Below, in pieces: positions 40,333 to 51,106 of a DNA stretch of 64,000 bases. Each line of letters starts with the position of its first letter. Position 1 is the first letter of the stretch. Under the pieces are notes generated by a model. The model had not been told where the DNA came from. It worked only from the letters and a program-made list of their open reading frames with translations, and did not search any database. This stretch comes from Pseudonocardia sp. CNS-004. Lineage in GTDB: Bacteria > Actinomycetota > Actinomycetes > Mycobacteriales > Pseudonocardiaceae. Both the position numbers and the translations under genes were made by a program. The DNA lies in the NCBI GenBank assembly GCA_001942185.1, contig MKJV01000112.1:62001-126000 (forward strand), written 5' to 3'.

Positions 40333-41048
40333 GCCCGTCGGACACGCTGACCGTGACCGGGCTGTCGGCGGGGTACCAGGGCCACCCCGTCGTCGAAGGC
40401 CTCGAACTGACCGTCGCGCCCGGCGAGGCGGTGGCGCTCGCGGGTCGCAACGGGATGGGCAAGACCACCACGCTGCGCGCACTCATGGGGCTCGGACAGC
40501 CACGGGTGACGGCGGGGAGCGTACGGTTCGGCAACACCGAGCTCCGTGGTCTCGCCCCGCACCGGATCGCCCGCGCGGGCATCGGCTACGTGCCCCAAGG
40601 CAGGCGGATCTTCCCCAGCCTGACGGTGGCCGAGCACCTGGCCGTGGTGGCTCGCCCGGCCGCCGCCAACGGGGCGGACCCGTGGACGGCGGAGCGGGTG
40701 CACGATCTCTTCCCGCGCCTGGCCGAGCGCTCCGGGCACCGCGCCGGCACGTTGTCGGGTGGCGAGCAGCAGATGCTCGCGATCGCACGGGCCCTCATGA
40801 CGAACCCGCGGCTCGTGCTGCTCGACGAGCCGAGCGAGGGCCTCGCGCCCCGCGTGGTCCGCCAGGTCGGCGACATCATCCGCACCCTGCACGCCGGGGG
40901 CGTCGGGGTGCTGCTCGCCGAGCAGGACCTGTCGATGGTCCGCCGCGTGGCCGACCGCGTCTACTTCATCGATCGCGGCAGCGTCGCCGCGGAGACCAGC
41001 ACCGACGATCTCCCCGACGAGCTACTCGACCGCTATCTGGGCGCCTGA
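40329..41048 (+). CDS. livF: ABC transporter ATP-binding protein, LivF family
   Basis: An intact 239-residue protein. Walker A AGRNGMGKTTTLRALMGL is near residue 38, the Q-loop region GIGYVPQGRRIFPSLTVAEH near 80, the signature LSGGEQQMLAIARALM near 140, Walker B LVLLDEPSEGLAP, and the switch histidine is replaced by AEQDLSMVRR as usual in LivF proteins (Q instead of H). The ATG at 40329 overlaps the livG stop (ATGA). Confidence 0.94.
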   Translation: MSPSDTLTVTGLSAGYQGHPVVEGLELTVAPGEAVALAGRNGMGKTTTLRALMGLGQPRVTAGSVRFGNTELRGLAPHRIARAGIGYVPQGRRIFPSLTVAEHLAVVARPAAANGADPWTAERVHDLFPRLAERSGHRAGTLSGGEQQMLAIARALMTNPRLVLLDEPSEGLAPRVVRQVGDIIRTLHAGGVGVLLAEQDLSMVRRVADRVYFIDRGSVAAETSTDDLPDELLDRYLGA

Positions 41049-41068
41049 CGTCCGCGAAAGGGAACTGC

Positions 41069-42574
41069 GTGAACGACCAGCTCTCGACCGTCAACCACTT
41101 CATCGGTGGCTCCGTCGTCGACGACGAGCCCCCGTCGTGGGGTCACGTGTTCGACCCCGCTCGCGGGGCCGTGGCGGCCCGGGTCGCGATGGGCGGCGCC
41201 GCCGCCGTCGACCGGGCTGTGAAGGTGGCGCTCGACGCGCAGGCCGGGTGGCGCGACACCCCGCTCGGCGCGCGGCAGCAGGTGATGCTCCAGCTCGTGC
41301 GGTTGGTCGAGGAGCACCGTGACGAGCTGGCCGAGCTGATCACCGGCGAGCACGGCAAGACCCTCGCCGACGCGCAGGGCGAGATCGGTGCCGGGCTCGA
41401 CGTCGCGAAGTTCGCCACCGGCATCCCACACCTGATGAAGGGCGAGTTCAGCGAGAACGTCTCGCGCGGCTTCGACACGTACTCGATCCGCCAGCCGCTC
41501 GGCGTGGTCGCCGGCATCACGCCGTTCAACTTCCCGGTGATGGTGCCGATGTGGATGTTCCCCATCGCGGTGGCCTGTGGGAACGCGTTCGTGCTCAAGC
41601 CGAGCGAGAAGGACCCGTCCGCGGGCAACCTGCTCGCCGACCTCGCCGTCCGTGCCGGGCTCCCGCCGGGTGTGCTCAACGTGGTGCACGGCGGGGCCCC
41701 CGCCGTCGAGGCGCTGCTCGCGCACCCGGACGTCGCGGCGATCAGCTTCGTCGGCTCCACCCCGATCGCGCGCCACGTCTACGCGACGGCCGCGCAGCAC
41801 GGCAAGCGCGTGCAGGCGCTCGGCGGGGCGAAGAACCACCTCGTCGTGCTCCCGGACGCCGACCTCGACGCGGCGGCCGACGCGCTGGTCTCGGCCGCGT
41901 ACGGCTCGGCAGGCGAGCGGTGCATGGCCATCTCCGTGGCCGTGGCCGTCGGCGACGTGGGCGAGGCGCTGCGCGAGCGGCTCGTCCAGCGGATCGGGAA
42001 GCTGCGCACCGCCGACGGGCGCGAACAGTCCACGGACATGGGGCCGCTGGTGACGCCCGAGCACCTCGCGCGAGTGAGTGGCTACGTGCAGGCCGGGGTG
42101 GACGCGGGCGCCGACCTCGTGGTGGACGGTCGCGACCCGCACGTGGACGGTCGCGAGGACGGGTTCTTCCTGGCTCCGACGCTGTTCGACCACGTGCGCC
42201 CGGACATGACCATCTACACCGACGAGATCTTCGGGCCGGTGCTGGTGATGCTGCGCGTCGACACCCTCGACGAGGCCATCGACATGATCAACTCAGGCGA
42301 TCACGGCAACGGCACGTCGGTCTTCACCCGCTCCGGCGCGGCGGCGCGCACGTTCCAGAACCGGATCGAGGTGGGCATGGTCGGCGTCAACGTGCCGATC
42401 CCGGTGCCGGTGCCGTACTACCCGTTCGGCGGCTGGAAGCAGTCGCTCTTCGGCGAGTCGGGCCAGTACGGCGAGGACGGCGTGCGGTTCTTCACCCGCC
42501 GCAAGGTCGTGACGACCCGGTGGGCCGAGAGCACCGGCGGGGTGGACCTCCGGTTCCCCGCAGCCCAGCGGTGA
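41069..42574 (+). CDS. mmsA: CoA-acylating (methylmalonate-)semialdehyde dehydrogenase
   Basis: An intact 501-residue aldehyde dehydrogenase from GTG 41069 (AAAGGGAAC upstream). NAD-binding GITPFNFPVMVPMWMFPIAV and KPSEKDPSAGNLLADLAVRA are close to MmsA proteins, as are FVGSTPIARHVYATAAQHGK, the catalytic-cysteine region GSAGERCMAISVAVAVG, and the ending ALFGESGQYGEDGVRFFTRR-type motif (LFGESGQYGEDGVRFFTRRK). MmsA oxidises methylmalonate or malonate semialdehyde to propionyl- or acetyl-CoA with loss of CO2. Here it likely performs the last step of the pathway encoded by this operon, feeding central metabolism. Confidence 0.92.
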   Translation: MNDQLSTVNHFIGGSVVDDEPPSWGHVFDPARGAVAARVAMGGAAAVDRAVKVALDAQAGWRDTPLGARQQVMLQLVRLVEEHRDELAELITGEHGKTLADAQGEIGAGLDVAKFATGIPHLMKGEFSENVSRGFDTYSIRQPLGVVAGITPFNFPVMVPMWMFPIAVACGNAFVLKPSEKDPSAGNLLADLAVRAGLPPGVLNVVHGGAPAVEALLAHPDVAAISFVGSTPIARHVYATAAQHGKRVQALGGAKNHLVVLPDADLDAAADALVSAAYGSAGERCMAISVAVAVGDVGEALRERLVQRIGKLRTADGREQSTDMGPLVTPEHLARVSGYVQAGVDAGADLVVDGRDPHVDGREDGFFLAPTLFDHVRPDMTIYTDEIFGPVLVMLRVDTLDEAIDMINSGDHGNGTSVFTRSGAAARTFQNRIEVGMVGVNVPIPVPVPYYPFGGWKQSLFGESGQYGEDGVRFFTRRKVVTTRWAESTGGVDLRFPAAQR

Positions 42575-42585
42575 TCGGGCGCGCC

Positions 42586-42599
42586 GATAATCGGCTCTC
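42586..42599 (+). promoter_or_regulatory. -10 element of a probable leaderless promoter for the IclR gene
   Basis: GATAAT at 42586-42591 lies nine bases before the ATG at 42600, with no ribosome site between. Transcription would start at or next to the A of the ATG, giving a leaderless mRNA, which is common in Actinobacteria. Confidence 0.55.
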
Positions 42600-43439
42600 A
42601 TGACCGACGACCCCGCCGTCGCAGCGAAGCCCGCCGTCCCGGCGGTGCTACGCGCCGTGCGTCTGCTGGAAGCCGTGGCCGACGCGCCGGACGGGATGAC
42701 ACTGAGCGCGCTCGCCCGGACCGTCAACGCACCCAAGAGCAGCTGCCTCGCCGTGTGCACCACGCTGGTCGACACGGGCCTGCTCGTGCGCACCGGCACC
42801 GGCCGGTACCAGCTGGGCCTCAAGGTGGTGCAGCTCGGCCGCGCCTACCTCGCCCGCTCCGACCTCGCCACCGAGTTCCGCCGGACCGACGAGGAGCTCG
42901 GGCTCCTGCCGGATGACACGATCGTCCTGTCGGTGCTGCACGGCAACGAGGTGACCTACGTCGACACCCGCCACGGCAAGCGGCCCGTCGCCGTGCACTA
43001 CTCGATCGGGATGCGGCTGCCCGCCCACTGCACGGCGAGTGGGAAGGCACTGCTGGCCGCGCTCCCGCCCGAGGAGGTGGCACAGCGCTACACCGATGAC
43101 CACCTGGAGACGCTCACCGGGCACAGCATCTCCTCGGCCGCCGAGCTCACCGCCGAACTCGAGCAGGTGCGAGCCCGCCGGTACGCGGTCGACGACGAGG
43201 AGACCGCGCTCGGCATGATCTGCTTCGGCGCCGCGGTGCTCGACCGGAGCGGCCACCCGGCGGGCGCGCTGAGCGTCAGCATGGTGAAGGCCGCGGTCGA
43301 CGTCGACCGCGCCGCCACAGCCACCCGCTCGATCCTGCAACTGGCCCAGGCACTGACCGTCCGGCTGGGCGGTCGCCCCTGGGACCTCCCCGTCATCGAT
43401 TCGATGCACGCGATCACCGCCCCTCGATCGCCGTCCTGA
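42600..43439 (+). CDS. IclR-family transcriptional regulator
   Basis: An intact 279-residue protein. The N-terminal winged helix is LRAVRLLEAVADAPDGMTLS and ALARTVNAPKSSCLAVCTTL near residues 18-60; the C-terminal effector domain has VTYVDTRHGKRPVAVHYSIG, RLPAHCTASGKALLAALPPE (IclR signature with the conserved cysteine) and GMICFGAAVLDRSGHPAGAL. It probably senses the substrate of the adjacent import and hydroxylase operon and acts on the palindrome at 32651. That link is inference. It overlaps the 3' end of the convergent giant ATPase by 26 bp. Confidence 0.92.
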   Translation: MTDDPAVAAKPAVPAVLRAVRLLEAVADAPDGMTLSALARTVNAPKSSCLAVCTTLVDTGLLVRTGTGRYQLGLKVVQLGRAYLARSDLATEFRRTDEELGLLPDDTIVLSVLHGNEVTYVDTRHGKRPVAVHYSIGMRLPAHCTASGKALLAALPPEEVAQRYTDDHLETLTGHSISSAAELTAELEQVRARRYAVDDEETALGMICFGAAVLDRSGHPAGALSVSMVKAAVDVDRAATATRSILQLAQALTVRLGGRPWDLPVIDSMHAITAPRSPS

Positions 43440-46400
43440 TCTCCCCCACCCGATCCGCGAGGAGCCCGACCGCCCCGACCGCCCGGGACATCGGGTCGTC
43501 CTCCGCCCCACCGAGCGCCTGCTCGCGCAGGAACCCCTGTTTCACCTCGGCCCACCGCGCCGCCTGCTCGGGGGTCAGCCGCCCCCGCAGCTCGGCGAGC
43601 TTGAGCAGGTTGGCCTCGCGCCGGAGGTCAGGGTCTGGGCCTCGCCGACGTAGTGGTCGTCGATCATGGTGTCGAGTTCGGCGTCGTTCATGACCGGGAC
43701 GATGCGCTCGGTCAGCTTGTTCATGTTCCGGTAGGAGCCCTGGAGGAGGAACGGGGGTTCGGTGCGGCTCGCGTCGGCCGTGGCCGCCGAGGCGATGTAC
43801 GCCTTGTTGTTCGTGAGAACGACCTGCTGGACGCGCAACATCTTGCGTAGCACGGACAGCACCTCGTCGAGCTCGGCGGCCGAGTACGGGTGGGTGAGCT
43901 GGTCGGGGCGGACGCCGTCGTCGCCGCGGGCGAGGCGGACGAGCAGGCGCAGGTCGGATCGGTCCCTCGTGGACAGCGGGGTGAGCACCGGGTTGGACGT
44001 CAACGCGTTCTCGACGTAGCTGAGCGCGAACAGCTCGTCCTTGCCGGAGAGGACGTCGCCGAGGTTCCACACGTCGGCGCGGTTGGCGAGCATGTCCGGC
44101 ACCCGGAACCGCTTGCCCTCCTCCGTGTACGGGTTGCCGGCCATGCACACGGCGAACCGCTTCCCGCGCAGGTCGTAGGTGCGGGTGCGGCCGTCCCACA
44201 CGCCCTCCATCCGGCGTTGCGCGTCGCACAGCGAGATGAACTTCTGCAGCAGCTCCGGTGAGGTGTGCTGGATGTCGTCGAGGTAGAGCAGCACGTTGCT
44301 GCCCATCTCCAGCGCGAAGTTGATCTTTTCGACCTCCTGGCGCGCCGTGGCGTTCGGGGCCTCCGCCGGGTCCACCGAGGTGACCATGTGGCCCAGTGCG
44401 GGGCCGTTGACCTTGACGAACACCAGGCCGAGCCGGCTCGCGACGTACTCCATGAGCGTCGTCTTGCCGTATCCCGGCGGCGAGATGAGCAGCAGCAGGC
44501 CGGACTGGTCGGTGCGCTTGGCGTCGCCCGCCGCGCCGAGCTGGCGGGCCAGGTTGGCGCCGATGAGCGGCAGGTAGACCTCGTCGAGCAGGTGGTTGCG
44601 GACGAACCCGCTCATCACCTTCGGCTGGTACTCCGCGAGCCGCAGCCGCGCCCGCTCCGCGTCCACGAGCGCCCCGCGCTTCCGCTGGAACTCGCGGAAT
44701 CCGGGCACCCGCTCCTCGCGGAACCGCCGGCACCGGGCCAGCAGCTCGTCGAGCCGGATCTCGAGTCGCCGCCCCTGGATGCGCGGGTGCGTGCCGAGCA
44801 GGCCCTCGACCACGGCGGTCAGGGACGCCGACGAGTCCTGGCGTGCCGCGCCGGTGCCGCACAGTTCGAGCGCGACGGCCTCCGGCAGGTCGGCGGCGAA
44901 CTCCCCGTCACCCGTGGCGACGAACGCCGACAGCCACGCGTGGACCAGCTGGTACTGCGCCGGCAGGTCACCGTTCAAAGCGCGCAGGTCGTCGTCGAAC
45001 CGCCGTCGGGACTCCGCGTCGACGCCGCCGAGCGCGCGGTGGAACCGCTCCTGGAGCGTGCGGGCGCCGCCGCCGTGACGAACTGCGGGTTGCCGGTGGC
45101 CAGCTCCTCGAACAGGTACTCGCCGGACAGGGGGAGATCCGCCTGCGTGAGCGGCGCGATGAACTCGCCGATGGCGCTGCGAGCTCCGTGCACATCGTGT
45201 CGATCGCGGCCGTCCGGCCGAACGCCGCCCGGGCCCGCGCCAGCGACGCCGCCCGGGTCGTCCAGCCCTTGCGGGCCGGCTCGCCCGCACCGAACGTCCA
45301 GAACAGCCGGGCCGCGGCCCGTTCGGCCGGCGGGCACCGCAGCAGGCCCGCGCCGGCGTGCAGCCGCAGGACGGCGTCGAGGATCGCGGCGGCGTCGTGG
45401 TCGTGCACGCCGCGCTCGTAGCCCTCGTCGTACCGGTTCGCGGCCTCGGCCCGCACCAGGGCGAGCAGGCCGCCCTCGGTCACGGCGGCGTCGTGCAGCG
45501 CGTCCAGCCCACCGTTCGCCTCGGCCGTCGCGAGGATCGAGGTCGCCAGGTGCTCCGCGCGGTAGACCTCGGCCGTCTCGGACACCAGCAGCTGGTCCCA
45601 GTACGGCTTGGTCCGGCCGAACTCCGGGTCCCGGACCGGGGCGCGGTAGTCGGTGCCGGTGACCGCGAACGCCATCGCACCGTCGTGCGGCACCAGGGTG
45701 ACGTCGGTGCCTGGGTGTTGACGGCGAACGTGTGCCTGCCGAGGCGGATGGTCTCGCCGTCGGCGCCGTAGAGGTCCAGGCGGTCGCGCAGGGAACGCCC
45801 GGCCTCCTGGCGCGACGCCGCGATCCGGCCGTCGAGCTCCTCGGCCCGGACCTGGTCGCCGATCGCGCGGAGCTCGTCGGCGACGCTGCGCAGCTTGGCG
45901 ACCATCGGGTCGGACGCGAAGTAGGTGTTGACCTCGTCGACCGAGCCCAGCTGCGTGACGCGGCGGCGCACGCTCGACAGGATCCGGTCGGCCGAGGACG
46001 CCAGCCGGTCGGCGCGGCGGGCCCGCTCGTCGAGCAGCGCCTGCTTGCGGGACGAGAACGCCTCGTAGACGTCCTCGCGCTTGGCGCCGAGCTCGGTCAG
46101 GAAGTCGTCGAACTCGCCGAACCGCGACTCCAGGTTCTCCACCTGCATCAGCAGGCGGCCGAGCTGATCGTCGCAGGCCTCGGGGGTGTCGGCGGCCGCG
46201 AGCGCACCGGTGATCGCCTGCCCGAGCAGGGCGAACTCGGCGGCGAACTCGGCGCGCCCCTCGCGGGCGAGCAGCTCCGTGCGCCTGCCCTCGACGGTGG
46301 CGCGGGCCCGGTTGACACCGCCGAGCACCTCACCGATCCGCTCCAGGATCGCCGTCCGCACGGTGGCGTCGGCGATGGCGAGTGAACCGACGACGTCCGT

Positions 46401-48341
46401 GACGACCTGCAGGCCCTCGGTCTGGGTGGTCAGCCGTTCGCGGATCGGCTCGGCCGCAGCGACAGTGGCGATCCCGTCGGCGTCGGCGATCAGCTTGTCG
46501 ATGTCGGCGTGGTAGGAGTCGAACGCGTCCTCGCCGCCGAGGAACTCGACGGCCCGTGCGCCCGCCTCGTCCAGCGCCCCGCGGAGCTCGGCGTCGAGAC
46601 CGTCGATCCGGGTCTGGTCGGCGTAGCGCAGCTCCCGCACCGTGACCAGGTGGCCCTGGGCCTTGCGCAGGTCGGCCAGCAGGGTGACCCAGCCGTCGGC
46701 GCTGCGCGGCGCCAGACCGCGGCCGGCCCGGACCAGCGTGCCGATCTTCTCGGCCGCCTCGTCCACCGCCGCGGTGGCCGTGGCGGTGAGCTCGGCGACC
46801 TTCTCGAACTCGTCCAGCACCTGCTCTGCGGTGTTCGCCACGTCGGTCAGCGGGCTGCGCAGATCGCCGAGCTCGCGTTCACCGAGCCAGTGGAAGGCGT
46901 CGAAGGCCCGCTTGCAGGCGGCGATCAGCGCCTCGTACACGGCCGTGGCGGGCGCCATCTCCTCGACCATGCGCGAGACCGAGAGGCAGTCCGAGATGCC
47001 TCGCACCAGATCGGCGTTGCCGATGCGTTCGAGCGGGCCGGTGCCGGCCGGCTGCGCGGCCGCGTACAGGTCGGACTGGTAGGGCGTCTGCCACACCTGC
47101 ATGGCGTGCACCCGCGTCGGCTCCTCGGAGGCCGCCCGGAACATCACCATCGTGCCGTCGTCGAACAGGGAGTAGCCGTGGCACGGGAGCGGGGTGGCGA
47201 CCTCCTTGCGGATCACGTTGTAGGGCAGCAGGAGGTAGAAGCCCTCGGCGCGGGCGTGGAAGACGTACAGCACGTCCTCGCCGTTGGGTGAGCGGATCAC
47301 CCGCTCGAACTCGAGGTCCTCGACCCTGGTGTCGAACGCCTTCGTGACGCCGGTGGCCAGGTAGTAGCCGCCCGGGAAGATCAGGCCCTGGTCCTCGGGC
47401 AGCCGCCGGCACGCCTGCCCGATGCCGTCGGCGCGCACGACCTCCTTGGTGCGGGTGTTGAAGACGAGGTACCGGTACTGCTCCTCGTTGTACGGCCGGA
47501 TGCGCAGCAGGATCATCGGCCCGACCTGCGCGTACGCCACGTCGGCGTCGGCGAGGCTCTGCAGCGGCTCGTCGACCGGCTCGGAGTGGATCCCCTCCCC
47601 GGTCTCCGTGTTGTTCTCGATCTTGACGGTCAGGGTGCCGCCGATCGTCTCGACGAACACCTGGCCCAGGATCGACAGGTGTGGGTGCCGCCCGAGCACC
47701 TGGTCGTCGCGGGTGACCTCGGTCCAGGTGAAGTCGTGCGACGGCGGGAACACGTGGTCGCGCTCGCCGCGGTTGTCGAGGTAGGACGCCGCGCCGTCGG
47801 GGGCGACCGACCAGCGCAGCACCTTGATGTCGTCGGTGCGCCGCCCCGTCTGGAACACCGCGAGCAGCTTGCCCTCGACCCGGCGCAGCTGCAGCAGACG
47901 CGTGTCCTTGTAGTACCGGTACAGCTCCGTGAAGTCGCGCCCGAACTGGGGGTCCCCGAGCAGGCGGTCCCGCCCGTCGGCCGCGCCGTCGAACCGGAAC
48001 GCCGCCCCGTCGTGGGAGAACGTGTGCATCGAGAACACGTCGTCGACGCCTGTCTCCGGCTTGAGCCCGATGAAGACGTTGTAGCCGAACAGCATCAGCC
48101 CGCCGACGGACACGATGTCGCGCGGCACGCAGTTGTTCTCGGTGCGGATGCGCTCGGTGCCGAGCAGCGCCAGCGTGGCGGACCCGAACGCCTCGACGCG
48201 GCGCTCGTTCAGCGCCCCGGCGCGGCGTTGCAGCTCCGCGGCGTGTTCCGCGAGCCGGGCGCGCAGCAGCTCGTACGTGCCGCCGTCGAGCCGGGCAGGC
48301 TCTCCCACCTCAGCCGTGGCCGGGGTGCTGACGGCCGTCAT
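43414..48341 (-). CDS. Giant DUF3686-type 'DNA repair' AAA ATPase (frameshifts near the C-terminal half)
   Basis: About 1,642 residues; the frame is intact from 48341 to about 45715, then changes near 45715, 45180, 45075 and 43630. The N-terminal beta-rich region (RTENNCVPRDIVSVGGLMLF; VETIGGTLTVKIENNTETGE; EEQYRYLVFNTRTKEVVRAD) is the DUF3686 part. A long coiled-coil middle follows (HADIDKLIADADGIATVAAA; LMQVENLESRFGEFDDFLTE). The AAA domain has Walker A ISPPGYGKTTLMEYVASR near residue 1285, Walker B VLLYLDDIQHTSPELLQKF near 1354 and CMAGNPYTEEGKRFRVPDML. It is annotated in many genomes as a DNA-repair ATPase without proof. It follows the flotillin gene with a 4-bp overlap, suggesting a membrane-platform-associated machine. 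Confidence 0.85.
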
Positions 48342-50346
48342 TTCGCGAGCGTCGGCAGGCTCGCGACGGGCGCCTCACCGAGGCCGAGCTGGTGCGCGAG
48401 CGCGTGCAGCTGCTGGGCCTTCGCCGAGTCCGGACCGCCCTGCCTGATCATCTTCATCAGGAACGCGGACAGGGTCAGGTTCTTCACGTCCTCGCTGCCG
48501 ACCCCACCCAGCAGCCTGCCGAGGTCCTCCATGAAGTTGCCGTCACCGTTCATCCAGCGCCCCGCGATGGCCTGCGTGACCTCGGAGCTGTCCACCACAG
48601 CGTCGATGCCCTTCCCGAGGGCGATCGAGCCCATCAGCTTGTCGAGGAAGATGCTGTCGCCGCCGACGATGTCGATGTCGGCGCTCTCCAGGCCCTTCGA
48701 GAGCACCGCGGCCTGCGCCTCGGCGATCTGCCGGTGCACGTCGACCTTCGCCAGCGCGATCTCCTTGTCGGTCTCCAGCCGCAGCCGGAACTCCTCGTGC
48801 TCGCGCGTCGTGGCGTCCAGCTCCGACATCGCGGATGCCTTGTCCCGCAGGCCCTCCGCCTCGCCCTGCAGCTTCAGGCGCAACGCATCCGCCGCGACGG
48901 TGGCCTTCTCGCGCTCGACCAGCGCCTCGGCACGCCCGATCTTCTCGACGGCGTCCGCGTTGCGCTCGTTGACCTGCACCTCCGCGAGGCCGGCCGCGGC
49001 CGCCTCGGCCTGCAGGCCCTCGGCGAGCCGGATCGTGGCCCGGGCCTCCAGGTCGGCGGCCTGCTGACGCGCCTCGGCCAGCGTGAGCTGCTCCTTGGCC
49101 CGGTGCGTCGCCGCGGCCTCGGCGGCCTCGGCGGCCTTGATGTCCTTGACCAGGTTCTCCTGCGCCTCGGCCTCGGCCCGGATCACCGTGGCCTGGCGCT
49201 CGCGCTCGGCCGCCTCGACGACCCGCAGCCGGTTGATGCTCTCCTCCTGCTCGGCGACCGTCTTGTCCACCGCGACGCGCTCGCGCACGACGTCGGCGAC
49301 GGCCCGGCGCTCGACCTCGACCTCCTTGACCTTGGCCATCTGCGCCAGCTCCACCTCGCGGTCGCGGCCGACGACCTCCAGCAGGCGGTCCTTCTCGATC
49401 CGCTCCGTCTCGATCGCGATCACGCGCTCCCGGTTCTTCGCCGCGACCGCGATCTCCCGCTCCTGGTTCTGCTGCTGCACGCCGAGCGACTCGTCCGTGC
49501 GCAGGTGCGCCGACTGGGCCTTGAGCCGCTCCTCGGCCTGCACCCGCTGGGTCTCGGCCTCCTCGCGGGCCCGCACCGTGTCGACCTCGCGCTTCTGCTT
49601 GGACTCCGCGTCGGCCTGCTGGCGCTCCAGCTCGAGGATGGCCTCCCGGGCCTCGACGTTCTGGCGGGTGATCTCCTTCTCCTCGTTGCGCCGGTACTCG
49701 TTGGTCCGGACGTGCTCGATCGCCGTCAGCTCGGTGATCTTGCGAATGCCCTGCGCGTCGAGGATGTTGTTCGTGTCGAGCGACTCCACCGGCGTCTGCT
49801 CGAGGTAGTCGATCGCGGCGTCCTCGAGGCTGTAGCCGTTGAGGTCGGTGCCGATCACCGCGATGATCCGGTCGCGGAACTCGTCGCGCTTGGTGTAGAG
49901 GTCGACGAAGTCGAGGTGCTTGCCGACCGTCTTCAGGCCCTCGGAGAACTTCGCGGCGAACAGCGTCTGCAGCGTCGACTGGTCGCTCGCCCGTTCGGTG
50001 CCGATCGCCTGCGCCACCTTGATGACGTCCTCGACGGTCTTGTTCACCCGCACGAAGAACGTGATCCGGATGTCGGCACGGATGTTGTCGCGGCAGATGA
50101 GGCCGTCGTGGCCGGTGCGTTCGATCTCGATCGTCTTGACCGAGATGTCCATGTGCTCGGCCCGGTGCACCACCGGCAGCACGACCGCGCCGGTGAACGT
50201 GACGTCGACCTTGCGCATCTTGGAGACGATCAGGCGCGGCCCTGGTCGACCTTCTTGAACAGCCTGCTGACCGCGAAGAGCACGACGATCACGATCAGCA
50301 GGACGACGGCGAGAGCGATCCCGGTGGACACTGCGATTGAGCCCAT
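48338..50346 (-). CDS. Flotillin-like SPFH-domain protein, YqiK family (one frameshift)
   Basis: About 669 residues. ATG 50346 gives MGSIAVSTGIALAVVLLIVI-V, one membrane helix, then FKKVDQGRA; after a shift near 50228 the SPFH domain follows (KMRKVDVTFTGAVVLPVVHR; DISVKTIEIERTGHDGLICR; NIRADIRITFFVRVNKTVED). Residues from about 230 to 520 are a long charged coiled coil (EEKEITRQNVEAREAILELE) typical of flotillins. The ending is a short globular tail. Flotillins scaffold membrane microdomains. Its start overlaps the upstream gene's stop (TAATG), and its own stop overlaps the ATPase start, so the three genes are coupled. Confidence 0.9.
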
Positions 50347-50993
50347 TAATGTTCCTCGGTCAGTGGGTCGGGTGGCTGGGTGGACGGCACGACGTCCACC
50401 CAGAAGATCTCTTTCTCGGGGTCGTAGTCGAAGATCAGCGCCTCCGACCCGGAATGCAGCGGGCCCCGCTCGAGCATCTCGGCGGGCCTGCGCACCTGGA
50501 CGATCGCCGACGAACCGTCGTCCGAGGTGACCTCGGCCTGGCCGAACGTCTCGCTGACGCTGCCGGTCCGGATCACGCACGTCCGTCCGACGAAGTCGCT
50601 GCGCCTCGGTTCGACGGCCTGCGGGATCGCCCTGCGGATGGGCACGACGACGACCCTGGCGAGGAGCAGGCCCCCCAGCACCGCGACGACCAGCACCGCG
50701 ACCCGCAGCAGCACGTCGATCCCGCCGCTGGTGCCGAGCGTGCCCAGCACGATCGTGCCGATCATGGCCAGCAGCCAGGACAACGTGATCCACATCGACA
50801 GGCCGACCATGAGCGGCACACCGCCGAGACCGATCGTGTTGATCACGCCTCCGTCGGCGGCGTCGGTATCGACGTCCGCGTCCACGAAGTCGGCACCGAC
50901 CAGCACCAACAGCCAGTACCCGACGACGACGACCAGCATGAAGCTGAGCAGCACCGCTGGGAAGCCGACGGCGGCAGCCACGAACCCCGACAT
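50346..50993 (-). CDS. NfeD/YqiJ-like membrane protein with OB-type domain
   Basis: An intact 215-residue protein. Three hydrophobic segments are seen: PAVLLSFMLVVVVGYWLLVL near residue 12, VGLSMWITLSWLLAMIGTIV near 63, and LLRVAVLVVAVLGGLLLARV near 95. The C-terminal ~95 residues (RRSDFVGRTCVIRTGSVSET, SALIFDYDPEKEIFWVDVV-type beta strands) form an OB-like domain as in NfeD/YqiJ proteins. YqiJ is the standard partner of YqiK flotillins. It heads the operon, which begins about 100 bp from the aminotransferase gene on the other strand. Confidence 0.85.
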   Translation of the reverse strand: MSGFVAAAVGFPAVLLSFMLVVVVGYWLLVLVGADFVDADVDTDAADGGVINTIGLGGVPLMVGLSMWITLSWLLAMIGTIVLGTLGTSGGIDVLLRVAVLVVAVLGGLLLARVVVVPIRRAIPQAVEPRRSDFVGRTCVIRTGSVSETFGQAEVTSDDGSSAIVQVRRPAEMLERGPLHSGSEALIFDYDPEKEIFWVDVVPSTQPPDPLTEEH

Positions 50994-51106
50994 GCTGCGC
51001 CCACCTTCCCCCCACCGAACGCCCCCCGGCGTACGCGACGATCATCATGCCCTCATCACCGAGGGTGCATCCGTGCTTCTACTGAAGTGACCGCGCAACG
51101 GGCCAG

